A stretch of DNA of 64,000 nt from the NCBI RefSeq assembly GCF_024055795.1, contig NZ_JAMXMY010000001.1, positions 682,001 to 746,000 of the forward strand, in the 5' to 3' direction. How positions within the stretch are numbered: the stretch's first letter is position 1; the number at the start of each line of letters is the position of its first letter. The position numbers and the translations under genes are program-made. Of the stretch, positions 1-9,018 are shown in pieces. This DNA is from Actinoallomurus purpureus (GTDB taxonomy: Bacteria; Actinomycetota; Actinomycetes; Streptosporangiales; Streptosporangiaceae). The notes below the pieces were generated by a model. The model was not told the origin of the DNA and did not search any database. It worked only from the letters and a program-made list of their open reading frames with translations.

Positions 1-603
1 TCCCACGCCGCGCGGCAGTACCAGGGCGGTGATCGCCGATCCGAGCGCGAAGCAGCCGGCGTTGAGCACGAGCCCGGTCAGCGGACCCAGCAGCGCCACC
101 AGGGCACCTCCGGCCGCTGGGCCGAGCGTGGAGGCGAGCCGCGCGGTCGCTCCGGCCAGGCCCGTGGCCTTCTCCATCGGTATGCGGCTGCGCTCGGCCG
201 CCGCCGGGACCATGATCTCCTTGGCCAGGTCGCCGGGGCCGCGTGCCGCGCCGATCAGCGCGACCAGGGCCAGCAGCACCGGAAAGGTGAGCCGGCCCCA
301 GGAGTGGAGCAGGGGAATCGCGGCGGCGGCGCTCGCGCTGGCCAGGTCGGTGCTCCAGGAGACGACCCGCGGGCCCGCCCGGTCCACCAGCGGCCCGGTC
401 AACGCCTTGACCAGCACGTACGGGGCCATCTCGCAGAACGACACCAACCCGGTCCGCGTGGCGCTACCGGTCGTGACGAGCACGAACCACGGTAGTGCGA
501 TGGCCGATACCCGGGTGCCGGTCAACGACACCGCCATCGCCGCGAGCAGCCCACCCAGCGGCCGCAACGGCCGCTTTCCCGATACGCCGTCGGCGCCCGT
601 CAC
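1..603 (-). CDS. MFS transporter, N-terminal part (cut by window edge)
   Basis: The minus strand is open from a GTG at 603 to the window edge, giving about 200 residues with no stop. The residues after an arginine/proline-rich start form alternating hydrophobic segments (AAMAVSLTGTRVSAIALPW, then PYVLVKALTGPLVDRAG). The second holds the cytoplasmic loop 2-3 pattern G-x-x-x-D-R-x-G typical of major facilitator permeases. The hydrophobicity continues to the edge, about half of a usual 400-residue MFS protein. An in-frame TGA lies eight codons before the GTG and there is no other start between, so this start is firm; a GGGGAG sits just upstream. Substrate cannot be told. A multidrug or macrolide-type exporter is typical of this family, as inference only. 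Confidence 0.85.
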   Translation of the reverse strand, partial: MTGADGVSGKRPLRPLGGLLAAMAVSLTGTRVSAIALPWFVLVTTGSATRTGLVSFCEMAPYVLVKALTGPLVDRAGPRVVSWSTDLASASAAAAIPLLHSWGRLTFPVLLALVALIGAARGPGDLAKEIMVPAAAERSRIPMEKATGLAGATARLASTLGPAAGGALVALLGPLTGLVLNAGCFALGSAITALVLPRGVG

Positions 604-968
604 GATCTCCCCGTCGCCGCCGCTTCAGTCTTGGTGATCACCGTAGATCACTGCGGCAATGTCCCTCAATTGACCGGTTCCTGAACAAGGTGGCAGGGGA
701 TCGGCCGTCGACCAGGCAGATCGGCGAGGGTCTGCGAAGTCCGCCGGAGATCCGCCGGGACCAAGGGGCCACGGCCAGGAGCGCCCAGGCGTTGCCCTTG
801 GCCCTCCACTCGGGTCCGTGCGACCAAGTGAAAAGTAGCTCTGCATAGTCGCGGTTACTGTGGGTCGTCGGTTGCGCCCAGCAGGTCGGCCACAGCTCGC
901 ATTAGGGGTCCAGCCAAGGTGCGTGCAAAAGGGGCCATGACGTGATCTTGGAGCGGTGACACACCAGT
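604..968. other. Gene-free stretch between MFS gene and recombinase relic
   Basis: About 365 bases with no convincing reading frame on either strand. It must contain the promoter of the leftward MFS gene. The inner part may be non-coding debris next to the serine recombinase relic, but I could not match any translated segment to a known family. Confidence 0.4.
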
Positions 969-1354
969 TCACGGCCGTTCTTGGGCCTGTAGTCGGTCGC
1001 GCTGGTCGCGGGTGAGAGGCTGGAGCACGCGGGCCGGGCGAGGGCGGGGGATCTCTTCGGTTTGGAGGACGCCGAAGTCGGCGTTGGCCTGGGCGACGGC
1101 TTCGGGGTATGCCTGGCGCTTCTCGTGTTCGGCGAGCGCCCGGTAGATGCTGGCGAGGCCCCGTTCTGACCCTTGCGCTTGCCGGTGGGAATGATCAGAT
1201 CGGGGCGGATCTGCTCGACGGACTCGCCGTTCGCGCGGCGCCGCAGCACGGTGTAGAGCATGTCGTCAGTGATGACGGATGGTCGGCCGCCGTGCTTGCC
1301 CTTGCGGGCGGCGGCGTCGAGTCCTTCGAGGGTGGCTTCGCGGATGTTCTCGCT
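969..1354 (-). pseudogene. Serine recombinase (resolvase) C-terminal relic, frameshifted
   Basis: Read leftward from 1354 the frame gives SENIREATLEGLDAAARKG, then GGRPSVITDDMLYTVLRRR, the end of the catalytic domain and start of the DNA-binding tail of actinobacterial resolvases. After the KRKGQ codons (near 1165) one base is out of phase. The next frame continues with ASIYRALAEHEKRQAYPEAV and ends at a TGA at 969-971. The N-terminal catalytic serine region is absent. The relic begins immediately at the stop codon of the BTAD regulator, so the junction looks like an insertion or deletion scar. It cannot make a working recombinase. Confidence 0.75.
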
Positions 1355-4300
1355 TCAGCGTTCCTGTGGGGGCGAAACATGGACGCCGAGGGCAAGATCG
1401 GCGTGTGTTCGGGCGTCGGCGGACCAGTGGGGGGCGTTCCACTGGTCGGCGATGGCGGCGGCCTGGGCGAAGTGGGCGGCGGCCTCGTCGTCGCGGCCGA
1501 GGAGGAGGGCGAGTTCGGCGAGCGTGTGGGCGACCGGACGCAGGGCCAGCGACAGGCTCTCCGTGCCGGCCGGGGGACCGTCGCGGTGGGGGAGCAGGTC
1601 CGCGTAGATCTCCGCGGCGGCGTCGCGGTCGTTCAGTGCGACGATCGCCATCGCGCGCAGGCTAGTCAGGAAGGTGAAGAAGAAGTCGGGCCGGATCGGG
1701 CTCGGTGACGTGCGGGCCCGGCGTGCCTCGTCGCTGCGGCCGGCGGCGTGGAGGGCGAGCGCGAGCAGGTCGGCGACCATCGGGCCGAGCGCCTCGTGGA
1801 GAGCGCGCACGTCGTCCAGGTGGTCGCCGAGCGTGCCGTCGTTCAGCCAGATCGCCGCCAGCGCGAGGCGGAGGAAGCCAGCGTGCACCGATCCGGCGCG
1901 TTCCATGTGTGCGGTGGCCTCGGTGTAGAGGCGCTGGGCGTCGGTGAACCGGCCCTCGATGAGCACCAGGGTCGCCAGCGCGATCTCGGTGGCGCTGATC
2001 GCCTCCGGCATCCGGTAGGCGCGGGCGAGGTCGAGCGCCTCCCCGGTCACGCGGCGCATGGTCGCGGGGTCGTTGGCCGCGGCGGCGTTCGCGGCCTGGT
2101 CGATCAGCCCGGTCACGTGGTAGACGGGCAGGTCGTGCTCGACGCCGATCTCCACCAGCTCGCGGGCGTACTCCTCCCGCCCGGGGTCGCTGGCCAGGAC
2201 CAGGAGCGCTGCGGCCCGGAGGCGGGGATCGGTGGCGAGGTCGAGTGCTTCCCGCGCCGCCGCCATGACCGTCGGATCGTCCTCGCCCACCAGCTCGTTG
2301 GCGTACGCGATGAGCAGCCGGGACCGCACGTCGGGGGCGAGACCGGTCCGCTTGAGCAGGCGGCTGAGGCGGCCGACGATGGGACGGTCGACCGTGCCGT
2401 ACGTGCGGGCCTGCCAGGGGGTGGGCTCGGTCCAGGCGGTGAACGCGGCGATCATCAGGTCGTCGCGGCCGATCGACTCGGCGTACTCCACGGCCTGCTC
2501 GCGTGTGTCCCTGGCCGCAGCGACGGCCCCGGCCCTGATCTGCGCGCGCAGCAGCCTGCCGAGCAGGCCGACGCGCTCGTCCGGTTCGCTGGAGTTGGTG
2601 ACGGCGTCGGTGAGGAGTGCGGCCGCCACGTCGTGGGCGTAGCGCGCCTCGGCCAGTTCGGCGGCCCGTACGCAATAAGCGACGGCCTTCGGTGATCCCG
2701 CTCGCGCATAGTGATGGGCGAGCGCCGCGACGTCGCCGGTGCCCTCCAGGGCGGCGGCGATCCGGGCGTGCATCCTGGTGGCCCGCAACCGGGTGAGGTC
2801 GGTGACCAGCGTGTCCCTGACCAGCGCGTGAACGAACCGGACGCGCCCGGGCCCGGGTTCGTCGAGCAACCCGGCGATGACGCCCGCGTCCAGCGCGTCC
2901 AGCACGCCGTCCTCGTCGGAGTCGGCGGCCTGCACGAGCACGTCCACCGAACTCTCCCGGCCGGCCACCGCCGCCAGCCGCAGGACGGACACGCCGCTCT
3001 CGGGGAGCCGTGCCAGCCGGCGCCGCAGCACGTCCCGTACGCCCTCGGGGACCTCGGAGAGCGCGACCAGCGTGCCCTCGCCGGTCAGCAGCCGCGCGCT
3101 CTCCCGCACATAGAACGGGTTGCCGCCGGTCCGCTCGGCGATCCCGGCCACGGTCGCGTCGTCGGCCTCACACTCGGCACGTACGAGCTCCGCGACGGCG
3201 TCGCCTTTCAGTCCGGGCAAGTCCAGCCGGAGGGGCACGGTGCGGGCGAGGGACCCGAGCGTTTCGGTGAGGCGCTCGCTCTCGTCCGCGCGGTACGCCG
3301 CGACGACCAGGATCGGGGCCCGCGCGCCGACGCCGCCGCCGAGCAGTTCCAGCGTGGCGGCGTCCGCCCAGTGGAGGTCGTCCAGGACGACGGCGACCGG
3401 CCGGTCGGCGGCGGCCGCCGCGAGCCAGTTCCACACGGCCTGCCGGAGCCGGAACCGCCCGGCCGCCGCGTCATCGTCCACCGGCGCGGAGTCGGAGAGC
3501 AGCGGCGCCAGGTCGTCCGCGAACTCTCCCGGAGGAACGCTCACGGCCACCTTCCGCAGCGCCTCGACCCACGCCCACGCGGGCGGCGCGCCGTCCACCT
3601 CGGGACAGCGCCCGGCGGCCACGAGCCACCCGTCCTGTCCGAGTCGCGCGCCGAGGTGCTCCAGCAGCGTCGACTTGCCGAGCCCCGCCTCCCCGGTGAC
3701 GAGCGCGACGCGCGCCCCATCGGCGGTGGCCTCCCCGGCGGCCGCCACCAGTGCCGCGAGCTCGCCCTCCCGCCCCACGAACGTTGTCGCGCGGGGCCCG
3801 TTGTTCGGAGGCGGCGGCGCGGTTGCCCAGGGCCGGGGCGTGTCCGCGGGGGGCGGAGGGACGGCCGCGCGGAGGACGTCCGTGCGCTGGGTGAGGATCG
3901 CCTCTTCCAGGGCCACCAGGTGCGGGCCGGGGTCGAGGCCCAGCTCGTCGGCGAAGGTGGCGCGGGCGCGGCGGAGCGCGGCCAGCGCGTCGGCCTGGCG
4001 GCCGCTGCTCCACAGCGCGAGAGCGTGCATGCGCCAGCCCTCCTCGCGCAGGGGAGCGTCGCGGGTGAGGCCCTCCGCCTCGGGTACCACCGCCCCGGGG
4101 TCGCCGAGCCGCAGTCCCGCGGCGATGTGCAGTTCGCGGGCGACCAGGCACAGCTCGTTCAGCCGGGCGGTCTCGGCGGCGGCCCACGGCTCGTCGGCGA
4201 CCTCGGCGAACGCGGGTCCGCGCCACAGCGCCAGCGCCTCGTCCAGCCGGGCGCGGGTGTCACGGGGATCGGTGAGCGTACGGGCCTCGTCGAGCAGCTC

Positions 4301-4627
4301 CTCGAAGCGCCATGCGTCCACCGCCCCCGGCGGCAGCCGCAGTGCGTAGCCGGGCGACGCGCTCACCAGCAGGCGGGCCGGGGTCCGCGGCGGGCGGCCG
4401 GGTTCCAGCAGGCGGCGCAGGTTCGACACGTACGCCTGCAACGACGCCAGGGCGCGCGACGGCGGTTCGCCGCGCCACAGGTCCTCGACCATCCGGTCGA
4501 CCGGCACGACTTGCCCGCGCGCCGCCACCAGCAGGGCCAGCACGCCGCGCTGCCGCGGTCCGCCGAGGGGAACGGGCTCGCCGCCGGCCTCGGCCGCGAA
4601 CGAGCCCAACACCCTGATCAAGACCAT
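1355..4627 (-). CDS. BTAD-domain AAA regulator (AfsR/SARP-like)
   Basis: 1090 residues. The first 95 form an OmpR-type winged helix (RVLGSFAAEAGGEPVPLGG), followed by a bacterial transcriptional activation domain to about residue 250 (ELGLDPGPHL). A proline-rich linker follows, then an AAA/NB-ARC-like ATPase with Walker A GEAGLGKST at 312-320 and Walker B VVLDDLHWAD near 415. The C-terminal half is alanine-rich helical repeats like a TPR sensor. Such proteins activate specialised-metabolism or stress genes; the target is unknown. The start at 4627 begins the winged helix directly; in-frame starts at 4639 and 4714 add residues unlike the family. The last ten residues read into the neighbouring recombinase relic, so the native C-terminus was probably replaced. 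Divergent from the hemerythrin gene. Confidence 0.88.
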   Translation of the reverse strand: MVLIRVLGSFAAEAGGEPVPLGGPRQRGVLALLVAARGQVVPVDRMVEDLWRGEPPSRALASLQAYVSNLRRLLEPGRPPRTPARLLVSASPGYALRLPPGAVDAWRFEELLDEARTLTDPRDTRARLDEALALWRGPAFAEVADEPWAAAETARLNELCLVARELHIAAGLRLGDPGAVVPEAEGLTRDAPLREEGWRMHALALWSSGRQADALAALRRARATFADELGLDPGPHLVALEEAILTQRTDVLRAAVPPPPADTPRPWATAPPPPNNGPRATTFVGREGELAALVAAAGEATADGARVALVTGEAGLGKSTLLEHLGARLGQDGWLVAAGRCPEVDGAPPAWAWVEALRKVAVSVPPGEFADDLAPLLSDSAPVDDDAAAGRFRLRQAVWNWLAAAAADRPVAVVLDDLHWADAATLELLGGGVGARAPILVVAAYRADESERLTETLGSLARTVPLRLDLPGLKGDAVAELVRAECEADDATVAGIAERTGGNPFYVRESARLLTGEGTLVALSEVPEGVRDVLRRRLARLPESGVSVLRLAAVAGRESSVDVLVQAADSDEDGVLDALDAGVIAGLLDEPGPGRVRFVHALVRDTLVTDLTRLRATRMHARIAAALEGTGDVAALAHHYARAGSPKAVAYCVRAAELAEARYAHDVAAALLTDAVTNSSEPDERVGLLGRLLRAQIRAGAVAAARDTREQAVEYAESIGRDDLMIAAFTAWTEPTPWQARTYGTVDRPIVGRLSRLLKRTGLAPDVRSRLLIAYANELVGEDDPTVMAAAREALDLATDPRLRAAALLVLASDPGREEYARELVEIGVEHDLPVYHVTGLIDQAANAAAANDPATMRRVTGEALDLARAYRMPEAISATEIALATLVLIEGRFTDAQRLYTEATAHMERAGSVHAGFLRLALAAIWLNDGTLGDHLDDVRALHEALGPMVADLLALALHAAGRSDEARRARTSPSPIRPDFFFTFLTSLRAMAIVALNDRDAAAEIYADLLPHRDGPPAGTESLSLALRPVAHTLAELALLLGRDDEAAAHFAQAAAIADQWNAPHWSADARTHADLALGVHVSPPQER

Positions 4628-4746
4628 GAGGTGACACATCGTACGCGCGGCCGCCGCACGCGTTCCAAGTCGGCTCCAAGTGCCTTCCAAACCCCCGGGA
4701 GCAGTCTTGAGCACGTCGAACAGAACAGATGAGGGGGCAGGAACAG

Positions 4747-5388
4747 ATGAGCGTCAACACCCAGGACATGGAGATCGTCCACCGCGCCTTCCGCCGCGAG
4801 TCGCGGCTGCTGATGGAGCTCGTCGCGGCGGTCGCCCCGGGCGACACCGCTCGCGCCAAGGTGATCGCCGACCACTTCCGCGACTACCGGCTGGGACTGA
4901 AGAACCACCACGAGGGCGAGGACGAGTTGCTGTGGCCGCCGCTCCTGTCCCGGGTAGATCTGGAGGCGGACATCGTCCTGCGCATGGAGGCCCAGCACGA
5001 GCGCGTCGCGGCCACGCTGACCAGGCTGGACGCCGCAGTCCCGGCGTGGGAGGCCACCGCCGGAGCCGACGAGCGCGACACCCTCGTGGCGGTCCTCGCC
5101 GATCACCGGGCGGTCCTGCTCGAACACCTCGACGACGAGGAGGCCACTCTTCTTCCGCTCGCGGCCGAGCACATCACCGAGCAGGAGTGGGCCGCACAGG
5201 GCGACCACTTGGTGGCCAACACGCCCAAGCTCACCCTGCTCACGCTCTTCGGCCTCGTCCTGGAGGACGCGAACCCGGCCGAGCGCGCCACGCTCCTCTC
5301 CGCCCTCCCCGCGCCGGTGCGCGGCATCTGGCACGTCATCGGCCGCCCCCGCTACGCCCGCCACATCCGCCGCGTCCGCGCGGCCTGA
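4747..5388 (+). CDS. Hemerythrin HHE-domain protein
   Basis: 213 residues, all-helical. It carries hemerythrin-type iron ligand patterns: H-F-x-D-Y near 43, H-H-E-G-E-D at 57-62 and a later pair DHRAVLLEHLDDEEATLLP near 120-138, matching the H...HxxxE...H...HxxxD layout. The family binds a di-iron centre and senses or carries oxygen or nitric oxide; the role here is inferred only. The start at 4747 has AGGA five bases upstream; an earlier in-frame ATG at 4729 is less well spaced. It is divergent from the BTAD regulator, with 119 bases between them holding both promoters, and heads a rightward run with the DUF4267 gene, a membrane micro-ORF and an FAD oxidase. Confidence 0.85.
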   Translation: MSVNTQDMEIVHRAFRRESRLLMELVAAVAPGDTARAKVIADHFRDYRLGLKNHHEGEDELLWPPLLSRVDLEADIVLRMEAQHERVAATLTRLDAAVPAWEATAGADERDTLVAVLADHRAVLLEHLDDEEATLLPLAAEHITEQEWAAQGDHLVANTPKLTLLTLFGLVLEDANPAERATLLSALPAPVRGIWHVIGRPRYARHIRRVRAA

Positions 5389-5450
5389 CCAGACCCCAAA
5401 CCCCACGCACGACTCACCAAGCTCACCGAAGACTCGCAAGGAGAAGAACA

Positions 5451-5876
5451 ATGTCGCTAAAGAAGATCAACACCGTCCTGGCCGCCGCCTTCATCCTCTT
5501 CATCCTCTGGTTCGGGATGGAGTTCATCCTGAGCCCGGAGACGACCGCGCCGGGCTTCGGCCTGCCGAGCTGGCCGTCCGGCGACGGCGACGGCTTCCTG
5601 ATCATCAAGGGAATCCGCGACGTCGTCTTGGCCCTGGTCCTGGGCATCCTGCTGGTGACGGGCCACCGCCGGGCGCTGGGCTGGGTGCTGCTGGTGGAGG
5701 CCCTCGCCGCGTACGGCGACATGACCAACGTGCTGGCCCACCACGGCTCCGTGGCCACCGCGCTCGGCGTCCACGGCCTGACCGCGACGCTGATGGTGGT
5801 CAACGGCCTGCTGATGATGCGCGAGACCCGCAAGGTCGCGGCCGCTCCGGCGACGCCCGCCCCGCAGCCCGCCTGA
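5451..5876 (+). CDS. DUF4267 small membrane protein
   Basis: 141 residues with four predicted membrane segments: residues 8-25 (LAAAFILFILWFGMEFIL), about 55-75, 80-95 and 105-122. The pattern GFGLPSWPSGDGDGFLIIKGIRDVVLALVLG followed by GHRRALGWVLLVEAL is the DUF4267 signature. Function is unknown; the family often sits beside flavin or quinone oxidoreductases. An AAGGAGA Shine-Dalgarno lies six bases before the ATG. It is 62 bases after the hemerythrin gene in the same direction and probably cotranscribed. Confidence 0.82.
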   Translation: MSLKKINTVLAAAFILFILWFGMEFILSPETTAPGFGLPSWPSGDGDGFLIIKGIRDVVLALVLGILLVTGHRRALGWVLLVEALAAYGDMTNVLAHHGSVATALGVHGLTATLMVVNGLLMMRETRKVAAAPATPAPQPA

Positions 5877-5922
5877 TTCCATCGCCCCGCAGAGGGCCAA
5901 TAGGGGATTGAGGGGACAACTC

Positions 5923-6009
5923 ATGCTCAGCAACATCGCCACTGTGCTCGCCGGACTGATCGGCGCCGTGGTGATGCTGGCGATCAGTGTGCTCCTGCTC
6001 GTCGCGTAA
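5923..6009 (+). CDS. 28-residue single-span membrane peptide
   Basis: ATG at 5923 to TAA at 6007-6009, coding for 28 residues. Nearly the whole peptide is one hydrophobic helix (VLAGLIGAVVMLAISVLLLVA). A GAGGGGAC sits at a suitable distance before the ATG, and the gene lies in a 184-base gap between DUF4267 and the FAD oxidase on the same strand, so it may belong to that operon. It is too short for most gene callers. I do not recognise it. The strong ribosome site and clean membrane helix argue for a real product, but composition alone could mislead. Confidence 0.5.
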   Translation: MLSNIATVLAGLIGAVVMLAISVLLLVA

Positions 6010-6060
6010 ACCGCGCGGTCCGGCAGGTGCATTTCCGAGAACTTGAAGAGGGAGACGACT

Positions 6061-7371
6061 ATGACGATCAACGATGTGCGCGGTGTCCTCAAGGGGCGCG
6101 TGCTCCTGCCTGATGACGACGGCTTTGGGCAGGCGGCCACTGCGTGGAACCTCACCGTCAGGCAGCCGGTCGCGGCTGTGGTGGAGGCCGCGGACGCCGA
6201 TGACGTGGCGGCGCTCGTGCGATACGCACGGCGGGCGGGTATGACGGTGACCGCGCAGCCGAGCGGGCATGGCGCCTCCGGTGATGTGGAAGGCCTGATT
6301 CTGCTGCGTACCGGCCTGCTGAACGAGGTGGAGGTACGCGCGGAGGAGCGCGTGGCTCGGGTGGGCGCGGGCGTGAAGTGGGGGCAGGTACTGGCGGCGG
6401 CCGGACCGCTGGGTCTGACCGGCCTGTCCGGCAGCGCGCCGGGAGTCAGCGTGACCGGCTACACCCTGGGTGGTGGGGTCGGCTGGTTCAGCCGCAAGTA
6501 CGGCTTCGCCTCCGACAGCGTGCGGGCCATCGACATCGTGGACGCCGATGGCGAGCCCGGCCGGGTGACCGCCGAGTCCGATCCCGAGCTGTTCTGGGCG
6601 CTGCGCGGCGGTGGCGGGGACTTCGCGGTGGTGACCGCCCTCGAACTCGAACTGTACCCCGTGCCCACCATGTACGGCGGGCGCGTCATCTGGCCGGACC
6701 ACCTGACCAGAGAGGTGTACGACGCATTCCTGGAGATCACCGCCGAGGCGCCGCGTGAACTCAGTGTCTGGATCAACCGGCTCCAGCCACCTGGTGCGCC
6801 GCCGATGGTCACGCTGGATCTGGCCTACCTGGGTGAGGCGGCTCAGGGGGAGGACCTGCTGGCTCGCCTCGACAAGATCGAGGGCGCGATCTCCGACAGC
6901 CGCGGCGTCGTCCCGGTTGCCGACCTGGGTGACATCACCGCCGAGCCCACCGACCCGGCCCCCACCATCACTCGTGCCGAGCTGCTCACCGGCCTGGACA
7001 CGGACGCGGTGGAGCTCCTGCTGGCCAAGCCGGTCGAACCACTCATCAGCATGCAGATCAGGCACCTGGGCGGAGCGCTCGCCGAGCCGGGCGGCGGGGC
7101 CGGTGCGAGCGGCGCGGTGGCTGAGCCGTACCTGCTCGGCCTGCTGGGCCTCGGCCTGCCGCACGCGGCCGATGCGACGCGCGCCAAGCAGGCCGAGGTC
7201 GTGGCCGACCTGGAGGCATACATCAGCGGCCGCAAGCCGTACACCCTGCTGTCCCCCGGTGACACGGCGGCGAAGTCCTTCTCCGGCAGCGCGCTCGCGC
7301 GGCTGCGGGAGATCAAGCGGGCCCGCGACCCGCACAACGTGTTCCGCGCCAACTACCCGGTGCTCGTCTAG
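6061..7371 (+). CDS. FAD-linked oxidoreductase (PCMH/BBE family)
   Basis: 436 residues. The N-terminal half is a PCMH-type FAD domain: QPSGHGASGDVEG near 75 holds the histidine that commonly carries covalent FAD, followed by GVKWGQVL, GVSVTGYTLGGGVGW and the long FAD-binding sheet. The C-terminus ends in the berberine-bridge-enzyme signature DPHNVFRANYPV. Such enzymes oxidise alcohols, sugars or secondary metabolites with oxygen as acceptor. The ATG at 6061 has GAGGGAG eight bases upstream and is preferred over a TTG at 6043. It is the last gene of the rightward hemerythrin/DUF4267 group. No signal peptide, so cytoplasmic. Substrate unknown. Confidence 0.88.
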   Translation: MTINDVRGVLKGRVLLPDDDGFGQAATAWNLTVRQPVAAVVEAADADDVAALVRYARRAGMTVTAQPSGHGASGDVEGLILLRTGLLNEVEVRAEERVARVGAGVKWGQVLAAAGPLGLTGLSGSAPGVSVTGYTLGGGVGWFSRKYGFASDSVRAIDIVDADGEPGRVTAESDPELFWALRGGGGDFAVVTALELELYPVPTMYGGRVIWPDHLTREVYDAFLEITAEAPRELSVWINRLQPPGAPPMVTLDLAYLGEAAQGEDLLARLDKIEGAISDSRGVVPVADLGDITAEPTDPAPTITRAELLTGLDTDAVELLLAKPVEPLISMQIRHLGGALAEPGGGAGASGAVAEPYLLGLLGLGLPHAADATRAKQAEVVADLEAYISGRKPYTLLSPGDTAAKSFSGSALARLREIKRARDPHNVFRANYPVLV

Positions 7372-7417
7372 ACCGGCTCCGCCGTTGCGCCGTCGACGGC
7401 CAGGACGATCCACAAGC

Positions 7418-8137
7418 TCACCTGTCCTCAAGGGTGGTCAGGTGAGCTGTGACGTCGTCGGCGAAGCGGCCCAGCAGGCGGCCGAGGTCTGCACGGTCGG
7501 GGGCGGACCAGTGGGCGATTGCGCCGGTGAACCAGGGCGATGGAGCCCGCGCGGCCACCGACCGGATCTGGCAGAACCTCACCCAGCGCCCGGGCGGTGG
7601 AGCGGTCGTCGGCCGGTCCTGCTCCTCGGTACGCAGCCCGGTCGACGTCACGGGGTGCCTCCTCAGCTGGAAGAACAGGTGACGCCCGGACAGCGCCCGT
7701 GCAACGGGCTCGCCATACTCCAGCGGAAGGATCACGTCCCGGACGCCGGAGCCGTCCCGGTAGGTGAACCGGAAGGTCAGCGACGTGCCGTGCACCGGAC
7801 AGGTGCCCGGCGAGGTGCCGGCCTGCCCGACGCCGCGCAGGAGGATCCGGAAACCCTGCCCGGGCGGCCGGTCGGGCATCGGCTCCGGGTCGATCCGCTC
7901 ACCGTTCTCGGCGAACACCGCGCAGGTCAGCTCCAGGCATTCCTCGACGATGAGGGAGACACCACAGCCGTCCGGGAGCAGGCCGTCTCCGGGGGCAGTC
8001 CAGTGGCTCAGCCCGTAGAACCCCAGCCAGGCCCCGGCGTCGACCGGCAACGTGATCAGGTGCCGGTCCCGGTGACCGGCCGGCTCGGCCGGGTCGTGGT
8101 CGATCGCTTCGGCCGCCGACGGCAGGACCGGTTCCAT
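7418..8137 (-). CDS. Hypothetical protein, 239 aa
   Basis: Begins at an ATG with a textbook GGAGGAGA seven bases upstream. The protein is acidic, soluble and without repeats. It contains a cysteine-rich middle (CGVSLIVEECLELTCAVF; later TCPVHG) and a tryptophan-rich end (SPWFTGAIAHWSAPDRADLG). No signal peptide or membrane helix. I do not recognise the family. It is convergent with the FAD oxidase (46 bases between stops) and stands alone on its strand. Confidence 0.65.
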   Translation of the reverse strand: MEPVLPSAAEAIDHDPAEPAGHRDRHLITLPVDAGAWLGFYGLSHWTAPGDGLLPDGCGVSLIVEECLELTCAVFAENGERIDPEPMPDRPPGQGFRILLRGVGQAGTSPGTCPVHGTSLTFRFTYRDGSGVRDVILPLEYGEPVARALSGRHLFFQLRRHPVTSTGLRTEEQDRPTTAPPPGRWVRFCQIRSVAARAPSPWFTGAIAHWSAPDRADLGRLLGRFADDVTAHLTTLEDR

Positions 8138-8309
8138 GTCTTCTCCTCCCGCGGGATGCCATCTGAGGCACATCCTCGACGGGCGACCCCCCGCCCGACC
8201 ATCCGGGAGAACACTGACAGCCGGTGAGCGAACCGCCCGGTAAGTCCTCGAGTCACCACGGCGACTCCGGGGAACACGCGAGCCGGCTCCGTTGAGCCGA
8301 CGTCATGTC

Positions 8310-8347
8310 GGGGTCCCGGTAGTCCTACCGATCGCTACCGGGACCCC
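8310..8347. terminator. Strong GC hairpin with a competing inner hairpin
   Basis: A perfect 13-bp stem (GGGGTCCCGGTAG at 8310-8322 with CTACCGGGACCCC at 8335-8347) closes a 12-base loop. The left arm can instead pair with the loop through CGGTA at 8317-8321 and TACCG at 8326-8330, so two structures exclude each other. It lies in the 444-base gap (8138-8581) upstream of the rightward secreted-protein gene, 235 bases before its ATG, with nothing else recognisable in the gap. It could be a stray terminator or part of a leader; there is no T-run. Confidence 0.5.
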
Positions 8348-8581
8348 TTGAACGAACGCACCAGCCCCCGGCCGGCACCTCGCCACCAGGCCTATCCCCG
8401 AACACATTGCAATGCCCGCAATGCGCCGCCAGACCAACCAGCGGGGGCCCGCACTGCGTCTAGCCGCTCGCGGCCGATTTGTCCACCCTTGCAATAATCC
8501 ATTTCATCATGCAAAGTCGCGATCATGGGCCCTGCGCGACGTATGCGGGGGATCGACACGGAGCCTAACTGGGAGAACCCA

Positions 8582-9016
8582 ATGATGAAACTGCTGCGGC
8601 GGGTAAGCGTTATCGCACCTGTAGCAGGCGTGCTGGCTCTGGGCCTGGCGCTTCCTGCCCTCGCAGACAGCGGCGTCGTGTCCACCACCGGGGCGTATGC
8701 CGCCGCGAGCTGGGACTGGAGCGGAGACAACAAACTCATCAACGTGAGCTACTCCATCCAGGACACGGCCTGCGATGACAACCCGGTGTTCGCGCAGCTC
8801 CTGGTGCAGACGAACTCGGGGAGAGTCGGCACGACGAAACGTTACAACTACAACGGCTGTGGTAACTGGCAGGGCTATTCAGGACTGTCCTTCACTTCGA
8901 ATAACGGCCCCATTCACGGGGTCTACGTCTATGTCTGCACGGACGGCTATCCGCACGGTCTAGGCGGCGGCGATGTATGTGCCGCAAGCGGCTACATCAA
9001 CAACCCGAACGACTAA
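8582..9016 (+). CDS. Small secreted protein, unknown function
   Basis: 144 residues. A basic start (MMKLLRR) leads into a hydrophobic stretch and a signal peptidase site near LPALADS, residues 22-29. The mature part is about 115 residues, rich in Asn, Gly and Tyr, with four cysteines (TACDD, NGCGN, YVCTD, DVCAA) that could form two disulfides. The pattern resembles small extracellular proteins of streptomycetes, but I cannot name a family. GGGAGA lies six bases before the ATG. A remnant reading frame follows directly downstream. Lower GC and wider codon choice than its neighbours hint at later acquisition. Confidence 0.75.
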   Translation: MMKLLRRVSVIAPVAGVLALGLALPALADSGVVSTTGAYAAASWDWSGDNKLINVSYSIQDTACDDNPVFAQLLVQTNSGRVGTTKRYNYNGCGNWQGYSGLSFTSNNGPIHGVYVYVCTDGYPHGLGGGDVCAASGYINNPND

Positions 9017-9018
9017 CC

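Noticed and set aside
1748-4732. Long plus-strand frames opposite the BTAD regulator
   Set aside because: Arg/Pro/Gly-rich antisense shadows of a convincing gene; no start signals and no family pattern.
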